The notes below the pieces were generated by a model. It did not search any database and was not told the origin of the DNA. It was given only the letters and a program-made list of their open reading frames with translations. From positions 124,001 to 188,000 of the forward strand of contig JABDMW010000001.1 in NCBI GenBank assembly GCA_013001295.1: a DNA stretch of 64,000 nucleotides, in the 5' to 3' direction. The position numbers were made by a program, and so were the translations under genes. Origin of the DNA: Hyphomonadaceae bacterium (GTDB lineage Bacteria; Pseudomonadota; Alphaproteobacteria; Caulobacterales; Maricaulaceae). How positions within the stretch are numbered: position 1 is the first letter of the stretch; each line of letters begins with the position of its first letter. This document shows, one piece after another, positions 44,241-53,042 of the stretch.

Positions 44241-44518
44241 GGAGATCATGGGAAGTTTTATGTTAATAACCAGTTAAAAAACACGGTTAATGGAAGCCTA
44301 TTTTTTAAAAAAGCTATTTTTTCTAAGGGCTTGGCTCGAAAATTTATTTATGAATTTTTTTCGATTTTTTTTTATATTTTTTTTGACTGTTATAATATGA
44401 AATTCATTCTGAATTCGAACTCTAACTAAAATACTATATATAGGTGTTGATCAGACACCCTTTCGGGTGGTTGATTCTACCTATAAGGGCAAAAAATATC
44501 GAAACAGTTTTGGATCAT
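44241..44518. other. AT-rich stretch between nrdA promoter and the class II aldolase gene
   Basis: No gene is supported here. From about 44270 to 44440 the sequence is strongly AT-rich, with repeated T-tracts of 6-9 nt (44340-44385) that suggest curved DNA or an UP-like element. A short stem CACCC/GGGTG (44457-44461 and 44466-44470) lies 50 nt after the aldolase stop but has no U-run on the minus strand. Confidence 0.4.
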
Positions 44519-45361
44519 TTAGTGGTCGAATCCAGGATTGACCCGCTTCAATTTTCGCATCAGCCCTGGCCAGACCAAGTTGTCGCCCAGACCCGGTGTA
44601 AAAGCTGCGGCCCCTTGTTGATGAACTTTGACTGACATTTCGTCTGATTCTTCGTGAAGATATCCCTCTCCACCAACAGCCTGCGCCAGGATCTGGGTTT
44701 TGCATGCATTTTCCAGAAAATACATGCGCAAAAATGCGATTGCACAATTCCGCCCCATTGTCAGCGTTCCATGATTTCTCAACATCAGGAGGTTTTTCGT
44801 GCCGATATCTGCGATTAACCGCTCACGCTCATCAAGATCAAGGGCAATGCCCTCATAGTCATGGTAGGCCAGATCCTCTAGGACGGTCATTGAGAATTGC
44901 GTGTATTTTCGCAAGCCCTGTTTTTGAACCGATACCGCCACGCCGTAAGGTGTATGTACGTGCATGACGCACCCGGCGTCTTCTCGCGCACTGTGGACCG
45001 CTGAGTGAATGGTAAATCCTGCAGGGTTTATGAAGTAAGGTGTTTCACTTTTTATATTTCCGTCCATATCAATTTTGACAAGACTCGATGCCGTCATCTC
45101 GTCAAACATCACACCGTACGGATTAATAAGAAATCTCTCCTCTCCATCCTCGTCCGGTAGACGAGCCGAGATATGGGTAAAGACGAGATCAGTCCACCCA
45201 TAGAGAGCTGCCAATCTATATGTTGCAGCAAGTTCCAAACGTGCTTTCCACTCCGCATCGGAAACCTTACCTTCTAACCGTGTGACTTCCGTCGGATCGG
45301 GAATATCGAATCCGGCAACTATTCCAAGAACTTCCGCCTGTGTATCCATTTCAGCATTCAT
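44519..45361 (-). CDS. Class II aldolase/adducin family protein
   Basis: 280 residues with the zinc-binding fold of class II aldolases: the loop WTDLVFTHISARLPDED, the metal-binding HSAVHSAREDAGCVMHVHTPYG (His residues) and a later His in LMLRNHGTLTMG. It is probably cytoplasmic. Members of this subgroup (often annotated class II aldolase) act on sugar phosphates or related acids; the substrate is not apparent. AAGGAG precedes the ATG at good distance. It is a single-gene unit between the nrdA region and the candidate RNA. Confidence 0.9.
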   Translation of the reverse strand: MNAEMDTQAEVLGIVAGFDIPDPTEVTRLEGKVSDAEWKARLELAATYRLAALYGWTDLVFTHISARLPDEDGEERFLINPYGVMFDEMTASSLVKIDMDGNIKSETPYFINPAGFTIHSAVHSAREDAGCVMHVHTPYGVAVSVQKQGLRKYTQFSMTVLEDLAYHDYEGIALDLDERERLIADIGTKNLLMLRNHGTLTMGRNCAIAFLRMYFLENACKTQILAQAVGGEGYLHEESDEMSVKVHQQGAAAFTPGLGDNLVWPGLMRKLKRVNPGFDH

Positions 45362-45529
45362 CGCCCATTCTCCTTTTGCTCCAGCATATCAAACTGTGCT
45401 CATTTTAAAACGATTGATTTTCATCTCTGGAATCCCTCACTGCTAGAATGGAAGATAGCCCTGAGCAGCCATCTTGATAGCAGATTTGGCAAGCCCGGCC
45501 TTCACCAAAACCCGTAGACGAGAATATCC

Positions 45530-45616
45530 CGACATGAGCGCTGTCGCTTTTGCCAGACCTCCTTGGACTGGCAACGGCCTAATAATGAGGGCTCCCGAAT
45601 TCGGGAGCCCCTTTTT
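45530..45616 (+). ncRNA. Candidate small RNA with anti-Shine-Dalgarno loop
   Basis: On the plus strand a 7-bp hairpin TTGCCAG / CTGGCAA (45550-45556, 45568-45574) exposes an 11-nt loop containing CCUCCU, the complement of the Shine-Dalgarno core. It is followed 14 nt later by a perfect terminator stem with a T5 tail. There is no plus-strand gene before it, so the terminator lacks another client. The 5' end is unknown; GAATAT at 45522-45527 could be a -10 element but no convincing -35 was found. Alphaproteobacterial trans-acting RNAs often carry CCUCC loops, which fits. Expression is not shown. Confidence 0.45.
45589..45616 (+). terminator. Plus-strand intrinsic terminator at the end of the candidate small RNA
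   Basis: A perfect 22-bp palindrome at 45589-45610 (half-site GGGCTCCCGAA), followed by CTTTTT on the plus strand. It directly abuts the clpB stop on the other strand. On the minus strand it is followed by TCATTATTAGG, so it may also end clpB weakly. Confidence 0.8.
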
Positions 45617-48194
45617 ACGCTTTCAAAGTCAGCTGGTCGTCCGAGACGCCGACTTTTATATTTGCGCCGTCCATGATCTTGCCAGCCAGAACCTGACGCG
45701 CCAATTCATCCTGAAGGTTTTTCTGTATCACGCGTTTGAGCGGACGTGCGCCGAAGGCAGGGTCATACCCCTTTTCCCCCAACCACTTACGGGCCTTATC
45801 ATCGAGCTCAATCGTAATGTTACGATCACCGAGCCAGCCTTGCAGACGTCCCATCTGGATATCAACGATTGCGCCCATATGTTCTGGCTTCAGTCTCTCG
45901 AACAATAAAATCTCATCAAGACGGTTTAAAAACTCAGGGCGGAAATGTGCATTGACCCGCTCCATGACTTGATCGCGCGCTTTTGAAACATCGTCCTTAT
46001 CGCCTAATGCAACCAAGAATTCAGCTCCGATATTCGACGTCATAATAATCAGACAGTTTTTGAAATCGACCGTGCGGCCCTGCCCGTCCGTTAGACGGCC
46101 ATCATCCAATACCTGCAACAAGACATTGAAGACATCGGGATGGGCTTTCTCAATTTCGTCGAATAAGACGACCTGGTAAGGGCGGCGGCGCACGGCTTCG
46201 GTAAGCGCTCCACCTTCATCATAACCGACATAACCCGGAGGGGCTCCGATCATGCGCGAGACCGAATGCTTCTCCATATATTCAGACATATCAAGGCGGG
46301 TGATCGCCTGTTCGTCATCGAACATAAATTCCGCCAAAGCCTTGGTAAGCTCGGTTTTTCCGACCCCGGTCGGCCCCAGGAACATGAAAGAACCAATCGG
46401 GCGAGCCGGATCCTTAAGACCGGCCCGGGCACGCCTGACCGCGTCGGATACCGAATTCACGGCCTGTTTTTGGCCAACGACGCGTTTACCAAGCTGCTCT
46501 TCCATGGCGAGCAGCTTCTCGCGTTCGCCTTCGAGCATTTTTTCAACCGGCACGCCGGTCCACCGCGACACGACGGCGGCGATCATGTTCTCGTCAACAA
46601 CCTCTGCTGCGAGGCTGCCGTCGTCTGTATCTGCTTCTTCAGCCAGGCGGACCGTCTCTACCAACTTAGGAATATCGACATGTTGGAGGCGGCCGGCGGC
46701 TTCATAATCGCCGCGTCTGACAGCGTCCGCCAATTGATTGCGGGCCTGATCCAGTTTCTCCTTGGCGTCGGCCGCGCCCGCGAGCTTGGCTTTTTCCGCC
46801 TGCCAGGCAGAAGTTAGCTCTGCGCTTTGCGCTTCCAATTCCTTGATTTCTTCCGTCCTTTTTTCAAGACGTTCTTTTGACGCCTTATCTTTTTCCTTCT
46901 TTAAAGCCTCGACCTCAATGCGCAGCTGCACCAGGCGTCGGTCGACTTCGTCCAAGGCTTCCGGTTTGCTGTCGACCTGCATACGCAGGCGTGATGACGC
47001 TTCATCCATCAGATCAATGGCTTTGTCGGGCAAGAAGCGGTCGGTAATATAACGATGGGAAAGATTGGCGGCTGCAACAATGGCACTATCAGATATACGG
47101 ATTCCATGATGGACTTCGTATTTCTCTTTAATACCGCGCAGGATCGAGACCGTGTCCTCAACGCTCGGCTCGTCAATATAAACCGTGAGGAACCGCCGCG
47201 CGAGCGCCGCATCTTTTTCTAGATGTTTGCGGTATTCATCCAGTGTCGTCGCACCGATACAGTGAAGCTCACCGCGGGCCAATGCCGGCTTTAACAGATT
47301 TGCCGCGTCCATGGCACCGTCGGTTTTACCGGCCCCGACCAGCATATGAATTTCGTCAATAAACAAAACGATCCGGCCTTCGGCCTTTTCGATTTCTGCC
47401 AGTACCGCTTTCAAGCGCTCTTCAAATTCACCCCGGTATTTGGCCCCGGCGATTAAGGCGCCCAAGTCCAGAGCCAGTAAATCTTTGTCTTTGAGGCTCT
47501 CGGGCACATCACCGTTGATTATGCGCAGGGCCAGACCTTCGGCGATGGCGGTTTTGCCCACACCCGGCTCCCCGATCATCAACGGGTTGTTTTTTGAGCG
47601 GCGCGACAAGACCTGTATAGCGCGGCGAATTTCTTCATCCCGGCCAATCACCGGATCAAGCTTACCGTCACGGGCTGCTGCGGTCAGATCGCGTGTATAT
47701 TTGGTCAGCGCTTCATACGCGTCTTCGGCATTTTCACTGTCAACGGGATTGTCCCCGCGCATCGACTTGATCGCTTCGGCTAGACTTTGCGCATTGACGC
47801 GTGCATCCGCGAACAGGGAATTCAGCTCTTTGTCTTCAGATAGAACCAGTGCCAGGAACAGGCCTTCAACCGTGATATATTTGTCGCCAGCTTTTTTGGC
47901 GGCCGCTTCAGCTTGGGCAAAAACCTTAGCGCCCGCATTACTCATGATCAGGTTTTGTGCGCCACTGCCTTCAACGGCCGGGATCTTGCCAAGAGCCGTT
48001 TCAACGTCTGAAACCAGACCATTGACATCACCGCTGCTGGCGCGGACCAGATTTTTGCACAAGCCCTGATCTTCATCAAGCAGGGCGCTGAGTAAGTGTA
48101 CCGGGGTAAGTTGTTGGTGCGACCGCGTCAGCGCTACATTCTGAGCAGCCTGCACCGCACTTCGGGCTCGCGCCGTATATTTTTCGATATTCAT
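45615..48194 (-). CDS. clpB: ATP-dependent disaggregase ClpB
   Basis: 859 residues from [17 protein letters not shown], with GGAG 6 nt before the ATG (an ATG one codon earlier and one four codons earlier are less well placed). It has the Clp N-domain, two AAA+ modules (Walker [14 protein letters not shown] and [14 protein letters not shown]), and a long coiled-coil middle domain between them (about residues 400-520) that marks ClpB rather than ClpA. It resolubilises aggregated proteins with DnaK. A heat-shock-type promoter lies upstream. Confidence 0.98.
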   Translation of the reverse strand: MNIEKYTARARSAVQAAQNVALTRSHQQLTPVHLLSALLDEDQGLCKNLVRASSGDVNGLVSDVETALGKIPAVEGSGAQNLIMSNAGAKVFAQAEAAAKKAGDKYITVEGLFLALVLSEDKELNSLFADARVNAQSLAEAIKSMRGDNPVDSENAEDAYEALTKYTRDLTAAARDGKLDPVIGRDEEIRRAIQVLSRRSKNNPLMIGEPGVGKTAIAEGLALRIINGDVPESLKDKDLLALDLGALIAGAKYRGEFEERLKAVLAEIEKAEGRIVLFIDEIHMLVGAGKTDGAMDAANLLKPALARGELHCIGATTLDEYRKHLEKDAALARRFLTVYIDEPSVEDTVSILRGIKEKYEVHHGIRISDSAIVAAANLSHRYITDRFLPDKAIDLMDEASSRLRMQVDSKPEALDEVDRRLVQLRIEVEALKKEKDKASKERLEKRTEEIKELEAQSAELTSAWQAEKAKLAGAADAKEKLDQARNQLADAVRRGDYEAAGRLQHVDIPKLVETVRLAEEADTDDGSLAAEVVDENMIAAVVSRWTGVPVEKMLEGEREKLLAMEEQLGKRVVGQKQAVNSVSDAVRRARAGLKDPARPIGSFMFLGPTGVGKTELTKALAEFMFDDEQAITRLDMSEYMEKHSVSRMIGAPPGYVGYDEGGALTEAVRRRPYQVVLFDEIEKAHPDVFNVLLQVLDDGRLTDGQGRTVDFKNCLIIMTSNIGAEFLVALGDKDDVSKARDQVMERVNAHFRPEFLNRLDEILLFERLKPEHMGAIVDIQMGRLQGWLGDRNITIELDDKARKWLGEKGYDPAFGARPLKRVIQKNLQDELARQVLAGKIMDGANIKVGVSDDQLTLKA

Positions 48195-48244
48195 CATTTT
48201 CTCCATATGGCCTGAAAGGCCGAGTATTCAATTCCTTGGAATAG

Positions 48245-48273
48245 AGATGGGAAGTGATGAAAAATTGTGCAAG
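48245..48273 (-). promoter_or_regulatory. Sigma-32 (RpoH)-type promoter of clpB
   Basis: On the minus strand CTTG (48270-48273) is followed after 18 bp by CCCATCTCTA (-10, ending near 48242). Alphaproteobacterial heat-shock promoters follow CTTG-N17/18-CYTATNTNNG; the -10 here has two mismatches. Transcription would begin about 44 nt before the clpB start. Confidence 0.6.
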
Positions 48274-48348
48274 GTCAAAAAATCCATAAAAAGCAAAGTT
48301 CGTTCAATCGCCTTTATTTCGACCAACTGTTTATGGTAGGGCCACTAT

Positions 48349-48765
48349 ATGAATCCCAACCCAAACCTTAAAACGCCTCTCGCGAAATCATCCCTGGTTT
48401 TGATGTGGGTTATGCTGATCATCATCGTTGCAAGTCTGGTTGGATCTGTGTTGATTTTCAGAGGATATCTCGGCGGTGGACGTTCTGCTATTGGCGTGAT
48501 GCAGGCCTTTCTGATGTGTTTGGGCGCCGGCGCTATTTTGTACGTCCCGGCAGCCGTTGTTTTTGCTATGGCACGTTCGGTTCGCGCTAACGGACCAATT
48601 CGAAAAATCGGTGGCTTCACGGCACTATTGGCTATGCCCGTCTGGGCTTATGGCGGCCTCGCATTGATGTATTATCCCCAATTTTGGATTTGGGGCTTAT
48701 TGGCTCTTACAATCGGGCTTTATTTATCATTCTGGGCCGTAATTGTTTTGAAACACTGCACTTGA
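48349..48765 (+). CDS. Hypothetical four-helix membrane protein
   Basis: 138 residues with four membrane helices (about residues 15-37, 48-72, 84-105 and 110-132) and a Gly-rich linker (YLGGGRSAIG). I do not recognise the family. The ribosome-binding site is AGGG-like and weak (GGTAGGGCC-type text upstream). It is divergent from clpB and 100 bp ahead of the next lipoprotein gene. Confidence 0.65.
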   Translation: MNPNPNLKTPLAKSSLVLMWVMLIIIVASLVGSVLIFRGYLGGGRSAIGVMQAFLMCLGAGAILYVPAAVVFAMARSVRANGPIRKIGGFTALLAMPVWAYGGLALMYYPQFWIWGLLALTIGLYLSFWAVIVLKHCT

Positions 48766-48867
48766 CAAAACCGTCACGGATTTGTGCAGTTGAATTACTT
48801 GAGAAATGACTGATTTGACCTATATTAGTGGCAAGAGAGAGCAGATTGCAATTGCTTGGAGACTGCT

Positions 48868-49506
48868 ATGACAACCGTGAATAATACGCTTCGCCACATG
48901 AAAACATGGGCCTTAATCGCCAGCGCCGCTGTACTAACGGCTTGCGCAACCGCTACCCCTTACCAACCCGCTGCGAATGCTGATGCCCGCAACGGATTTT
49001 CCGAAGTCCAGATCGAATCCGATCGCGCCCGAATTTCTTTTGATGGCAATTCGCTGACCGACCGTGAAACTGTCGAAACCTATCTCTTGTACCGGGCCGC
49101 TGAGTTGACCAAACAGAAGGGCTATGACTATTTTCTGCTGACGGAACGGGAAACGGACAAAAAAACCCGCATACAATCAACAGGGTTTAATGACCCTTAT
49201 TACGGATTTTTTGATTACAGCTATTTCCATCCCCGCTACGGTTGGAGCACCCCGTATTTCTACCGGCCTCTGCACCGTCGTTCTGCGTTTGGACCTTCAC
49301 GGTTCGGATTCCATGATCCATTCTACAGTCGCTGGGGTGGCTTCGGGAATGATTTCGATTATCGGGAGATCACTCGGTACAAGGCGAGTGCTGAAGTGAA
49401 ATTTGGACGTGGCGCCAAACCCGCAGAACGCGACAATGCTTTTAATGCCCAAGAAGTTCTGGATAATCTCGCCGAAAAAATCATTTATCCGGAAGTTAAA
49501 TCTTAA
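48868..49506 (+). CDS. CC0125/CC1285-type lipoprotein
   Basis: 212 residues from ATG 48868, chosen for GGAG eight nt upstream. A lipoprotein signal ends at VLTACATATPYQPA. The body has the family pattern EVQIESDRARISFDGNSLTDRETVETYLLYRAAELTKQKGYDYFLL, then a Tyr/Phe/Pro/Arg-rich central part (about residues 115-160) and a C-terminal strand region. The family is restricted to alphaproteobacteria and has no known function. apbE starts 4 nt downstream, so it is an operon with apbE. Confidence 0.85.
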   Translation: MTTVNNTLRHMKTWALIASAAVLTACATATPYQPAANADARNGFSEVQIESDRARISFDGNSLTDRETVETYLLYRAAELTKQKGYDYFLLTERETDKKTRIQSTGFNDPYYGFFDYSYFHPRYGWSTPYFYRPLHRRSAFGPSRFGFHDPFYSRWGGFGNDFDYREITRYKASAEVKFGRGAKPAERDNAFNAQEVLDNLAEKIIYPEVKS

Positions 49507-49509
49507 GAC

Positions 49510-50490
49510 GTGACGACGCGTCGGGGGGCCATTAAATTGACATCGGCCGCTCTCGTTTCGGGAGCGGCTTTCTCTATGTCAGGATGCCGGGACACGAATC
49601 GATTGCGCAACTGGACAGGTACAGCCATGGGTGCCCCCGCATCCATCAAGATCCGCGCGCCGCTGGATCTCGATAGCAAAAAACTGGTTCCGGCCGGTAT
49701 TACCCTGGCGCAACGTATCGAATATGTCGCCTCGCTCTATATCGAAAACTCCCACATATCATTTTTGAACCAACATGGGCTGATCAACCCGGCATCGCCG
49801 CATCTCATCAATATGATCAATTCCGCAAGGAAAGTTTCAGAATCAACAAATGGCGCTTTTGACATCACCGTTCAGCCTCTTTGGGAGCTTGCCCGCGCGA
49901 TGGAAACTTTGGAACATGACCAGGCAACAGCTGATGCGCTTTGGGCCGAGGCCCGCGCCAAGGTGGATTACCGTGCGATTGAGATCGAGGGGCAAATGGT
50001 GCGATTCACCAAACCCGGCATGAAAATAACATTGAATGGGATTGCGCAAGGCTATGTAACTGAGCAGGTATCTACCCTTTTGCAATCACGCGGCGTCAAA
50101 CACGGGCTCATCAACTTCGGCGAATACAAAGGCTTTGGTAAAAACACAAATGGCAAACCTTGGCGCGTCGGCATTCAAAATCCGGTAAATGTTTTGGAAG
50201 CTTTGGATGTCATTGATCTGCGCGATCAAGCGGTGGCGACGTCCGCAGCCGGGGCCGGCTATGTGAGCGAACAAATATCGCATATTTTTGATGCGCGCTC
50301 TGGGCGGCCGATAGGTTCGAAACCGGCTTTTGCCAGCGCCAGCGTTATACACCCCTCCGCTACCTTGGCTGATGCTTACGCCACCGCATTTACATTGATG
50401 GATGAGGATCACATTCGCCGGATATGCAAAACCCAAAAAGGCATGCGGGCCATTCTGGTTCGTCAGGACGCTGAAATGGTTCGAATTTAA
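49510..50490 (+). CDS. apbE: FAD:protein FMN transferase
   Basis: 326 residues, starting with GTG at 49510 just after the lipoprotein stop. The N-terminus (TRRGAIKLTSAALVSGAAF) resembles a Tat lipoprotein signal, ending at a Cys in MSGC. The ApbE core is present: GAFDITVQPLWEL, LNGIAQGYVTEQVS, VATSAAGAGYVSEQISHIFDARSGRP and the Asp-containing TLADAYATAFTL. It transfers FMN from FAD to a Thr of SGATx[ST]-type domains. A candidate substrate, the FMN-binding protein, lies 2 kb away. Confidence 0.95.
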   Translation: MTTRRGAIKLTSAALVSGAAFSMSGCRDTNRLRNWTGTAMGAPASIKIRAPLDLDSKKLVPAGITLAQRIEYVASLYIENSHISFLNQHGLINPASPHLINMINSARKVSESTNGAFDITVQPLWELARAMETLEHDQATADALWAEARAKVDYRAIEIEGQMVRFTKPGMKITLNGIAQGYVTEQVSTLLQSRGVKHGLINFGEYKGFGKNTNGKPWRVGIQNPVNVLEALDVIDLRDQAVATSAAGAGYVSEQISHIFDARSGRPIGSKPAFASASVIHPSATLADAYATAFTLMDEDHIRRICKTQKGMRAILVRQDAEMVRI

Positions 50491-50537
50491 CGACGCACTT
50501 CAATCAGAAGTTAAACATTTTGTGTTACTCGCGCCGG

Positions 50538-51641
50538 ATGGTTTCGATCATCATATTCGGGTTTTTGCTTGGGGTTATGCGTTTCTTCAGAGTGCATACG
50601 GGTGCCAACCTGTTGTCGTGTGTTACGATCATCGGCAATCCGAACAATGAACATCGTAATGATAATATCTTCGACAACTCATTTGCATTTTTCACAGTAA
50701 TCTTATCGATTGTGCTTGTTTGGCTACTTTTTGATGACCAGTTCACTTTTGGCAATGGATATATCACGCAACATTTCGGTTTGGTTGTCCCGGATAATTC
50801 AGGTTTGGGCAATTTCGGGTTTGCACCGATTAACGCGTTGGGTGCCTTCGCAGGTATTTGCTTGGGCGAAGCTTTTCGCAATATTGTCCATTTATTTGAA
50901 CCCGCTGTCGAAGACGAAACACTATCCAATGGAAAACGCAATGCGGCATGGGTTACACTTGACCCCCGCACGCAAGTGGCAGCTGAATTGTGCGCGAAAA
51001 TTTATGAGCTCAACGAACGAACAAGCAGAATAGCGATGGCGGCAATTTCCTCGATTTATCAAATTCGCGACGCGCAAAAGCCAGCAGTCCAAAATATTCT
51101 TGATCAATATCCGATCCGAGCAAAAAAGATATCGTCGATCCTTAAACCCCTGAGGATGGGTCTCGGCGAAAACCCGACTGATCGGACGCTGTTTTTTGAA
51201 CAAATCGTCAAAATCGGACTTGCGTCCGGTCATGCCAATCCCCGGTATATTGATAGTTTGAAAATGCTTGCCAAATTGTTGAATCTTGATGCCGGCGCTG
51301 TCGATAAAATTATGAACGCAAACGGGTTTACAGAAACTGCTGGCCACCAGTCTTGGTCACAGACCAGAGATCAACAACAATCTTCCCAGTCGTATCATTC
51401 ATCGGGATACCAAAGGCAATCACACACATCACGTCCCCTGAATGATACTGAAAAACACCTCGCCACGCTTGGCCTTAAGAAAGGGGCGACGCAGAAAGAA
51501 ATCAAATCCGCGTACCGGAAACTGGCGAAAAAATACCATCCCGATCTTTTGAAATCTAAATCCCTATCGGACGCCCAGATCGCACAAGCTACGCAAGCCA
51601 TGCGTGACATTAATGCTGCCTATGAATGGCTGGAGGATTAG
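50538..51641 (+). CDS. Membrane-anchored DnaJ-domain protein (DjlA-like)
   Basis: About 367 residues from ATG 50538; the ribosome-binding site is poor and an ATG at 50577 is an alternative, so the start is uncertain. It has one or two N-terminal membrane helices, a helical region (about residues 120-260) that looks like a TerB-like segment of DjlA, a Ser/Gln/His-rich linker, and a C-terminal J domain with HPD in YRKLAKKYHPDLL. J-domain proteins stimulate DnaK. The reverse order relative to most type III J proteins (J domain last) fits DjlA. Confidence 0.75.
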   Translation: MVSIIIFGFLLGVMRFFRVHTGANLLSCVTIIGNPNNEHRNDNIFDNSFAFFTVILSIVLVWLLFDDQFTFGNGYITQHFGLVVPDNSGLGNFGFAPINALGAFAGICLGEAFRNIVHLFEPAVEDETLSNGKRNAAWVTLDPRTQVAAELCAKIYELNERTSRIAMAAISSIYQIRDAQKPAVQNILDQYPIRAKKISSILKPLRMGLGENPTDRTLFFEQIVKIGLASGHANPRYIDSLKMLAKLLNLDAGAVDKIMNANGFTETAGHQSWSQTRDQQQSSQSYHSSGYQRQSHTSRPLNDTEKHLATLGLKKGATQKEIKSAYRKLAKKYHPDLLKSKSLSDAQIAQATQAMRDINAAYEWLED

Positions 51642-51778
51642 TCACCAGCCTCTAGGTTAAATCGGTTGAAAACTCGCAAACAAGATATGCTCGCGAAGGA
51701 AGATTTACTCCAAATGGGCGCAAAACTTTCTGCGCAATATGAAGCGGGCAATGATGATTAAGGGCGAAGGTTCAAAAT

Positions 51779-52462
51779 CTATTCGCCGCCCTTTAGTTTC
51801 GCCAATTCTTTCTTCATTTTTTCGCGTCGGGCGCGGCGGACATCGGTAGTGGTCCACATATAAATACCCGTTACCGACAATAATATAAGCAGGATCGATG
51901 CGAGACCCATGAGCCACGTGCCGATCTTGCCAAAAAACCGGCCGGTATGAATATCAAGAAGAATGCGTGAGGCCGGCATGCCGCGGCCTGCAAAACGATC
52001 CAGAACTTTTTCTTCGATATTCTCGGGAACGGGTCGTGTTTGCATCGCTTCAAACGTGGCAGATGTCTGGGACCGCTCGACCAGGGTTCCGTCTTCGAGC
52101 GTGAGGATATCTTCCTCGCCATTGGTGATAAATATGAATTCTCCCCGCCATCCGGCACTCAGCAGGGGCTGCTCAAGCGGTATAGGATCGGCTTCACCAA
52201 TATAAATAAGATCGTCCACAAAGACGACCCATTGTTGTTTGCCTTGCGCATCAACGATGGGAAGACCGACCGGCGCACTTTCGGGTTCAAGGTTGTAGAC
52301 TGATTTGACCAGCCCGCCGCCCCAGGTTTTCTGGTCAAGATCCAGCGACGTCGAAAACATCAACAACAGCCCGGTAATGGAAAGGATTAAAACAAATAAT
52401 GCGGATGTGATTCCGATGCGGCGATGCCACCTAAATAGAGTCCGAGAGGTTTTGGGACTCAT
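51779..52462 (-). CDS. PepSY-associated membrane-helix protein
   Basis: 227 residues. It starts with TLFRWHRRIGITSALFVLILSITGLLL, a PepSY_TM signature, followed by a soluble loop, and then a second and third helix (LMGLASILLILLSVTGIYMW). This family occurs in iron-uptake and ferric-reductase contexts. The ATG overlaps the stop of the FMN-binding gene (ATGA), so it is the third gene of a porin / FMN-binding / PepSY operon. It may donate electrons across the inner membrane, but no haem or metal-ligand set is certain. Confidence 0.85.
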   Translation of the reverse strand: MSPKTSRTLFRWHRRIGITSALFVLILSITGLLLMFSTSLDLDQKTWGGGLVKSVYNLEPESAPVGLPIVDAQGKQQWVVFVDDLIYIGEADPIPLEQPLLSAGWRGEFIFITNGEEDILTLEDGTLVERSQTSATFEAMQTRPVPENIEEKVLDRFAGRGMPASRILLDIHTGRFFGKIGTWLMGLASILLILLSVTGIYMWTTTDVRRARREKMKKELAKLKGGE

Positions 52463-53025
52463 TTGGCAGTTGCCGCTTCAGTGTTCGATTGTTGGACCAC
52501 TGAATCAAAATAGAGCGCCAGACGGGCAAGTTTATTAAGTGCCCGCACCGACAGGGTCGCGCCGGAAATACCGTCTATATCTTCATCGAGGCGCCATTTT
52601 TTAGACAGTTTGGCACCGATAAATTGACGCGTAAAGAAATCCTGTTTCACTTCCCAGCCATGGCTTTCGCGGTAGGCCAGTACGCGTAGTTTTTCTATCG
52701 CGCCTTGGTTGACCGAGACGCCAACTGTGATCGGTTTGTATTTCCCGATTTCTTCCAGAACCCATACCGTCCGCGCGCCTTCCGTGTGATAGCGCACGCG
52801 AAGACCTTGGAAGTTTTTGTGCCCCATAATCTTGGCGACATCTTTTTTGAGGTCTTTTGTCAGCCAGAGGGTTTTTGATTGAGGGATGGTTTCGCCAAAA
52901 CTGGCGTCAATAAAATGCTGTTGTTCATCAAAATGATCAGAAGCCAACGCTATTGTTGCAAAAGATGCGCACACAAACAGGGTTATAAACCCGGTCATTA
53001 CCCCTTTGTTGCACATCATTCTCAT
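52459..53025 (-). CDS. Secreted FMN-binding-domain protein
   Basis: 188 residues with a signal peptide (MTGFITLFVCASFATIALAS). The C-terminal FMN-binding domain (about residues 90-165) contains DGISGATLSVRAL, where the Thr of SGAT is the site of covalent FMN attachment by ApbE-type flavin transferases. It would act in periplasmic electron transfer. It lies between the porin and the PepSY gene on one operon, with the apbE gene 2 kb away. Confidence 0.9.
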   Translation of the reverse strand: MRMMCNKGVMTGFITLFVCASFATIALASDHFDEQQHFIDASFGETIPQSKTLWLTKDLKKDVAKIMGHKNFQGLRVRYHTEGARTVWVLEEIGKYKPITVGVSVNQGAIEKLRVLAYRESHGWEVKQDFFTRQFIGAKLSKKWRLDEDIDGISGATLSVRALNKLARLALYFDSVVQQSNTEAATAK

Positions 53026-53042
53026 TCGCGTCTTATAACATC

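Noticed and set aside
44142-44429. Plus-strand open frame of 95 codons across the nrdA promoter
   Set aside because: It spans the NrdR boxes and a T-tract region, is Phe/Lys/Asn-rich by composition only, and has no ribosome-binding site.
44457-44470. Terminator for the aldolase gene
   Set aside because: The CACCC/GGGTG stem is only 5 bp and lacks a U-run on the minus strand.
45474-45908. Plus-strand open frame overlapping clpB
   Set aside because: Most of it is the reverse strand of clpB; it runs through the terminator palindrome.
50479-50489. T-loop-like GGTTCGAAT suggesting a tRNA
   Set aside because: It lies inside apbE and no cloverleaf can be drawn around it.
51687-51761. Plus-strand 24-codon frame after the DjlA-like gene
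   Set aside because: No ribosome-binding site and no similarity; too short to support.
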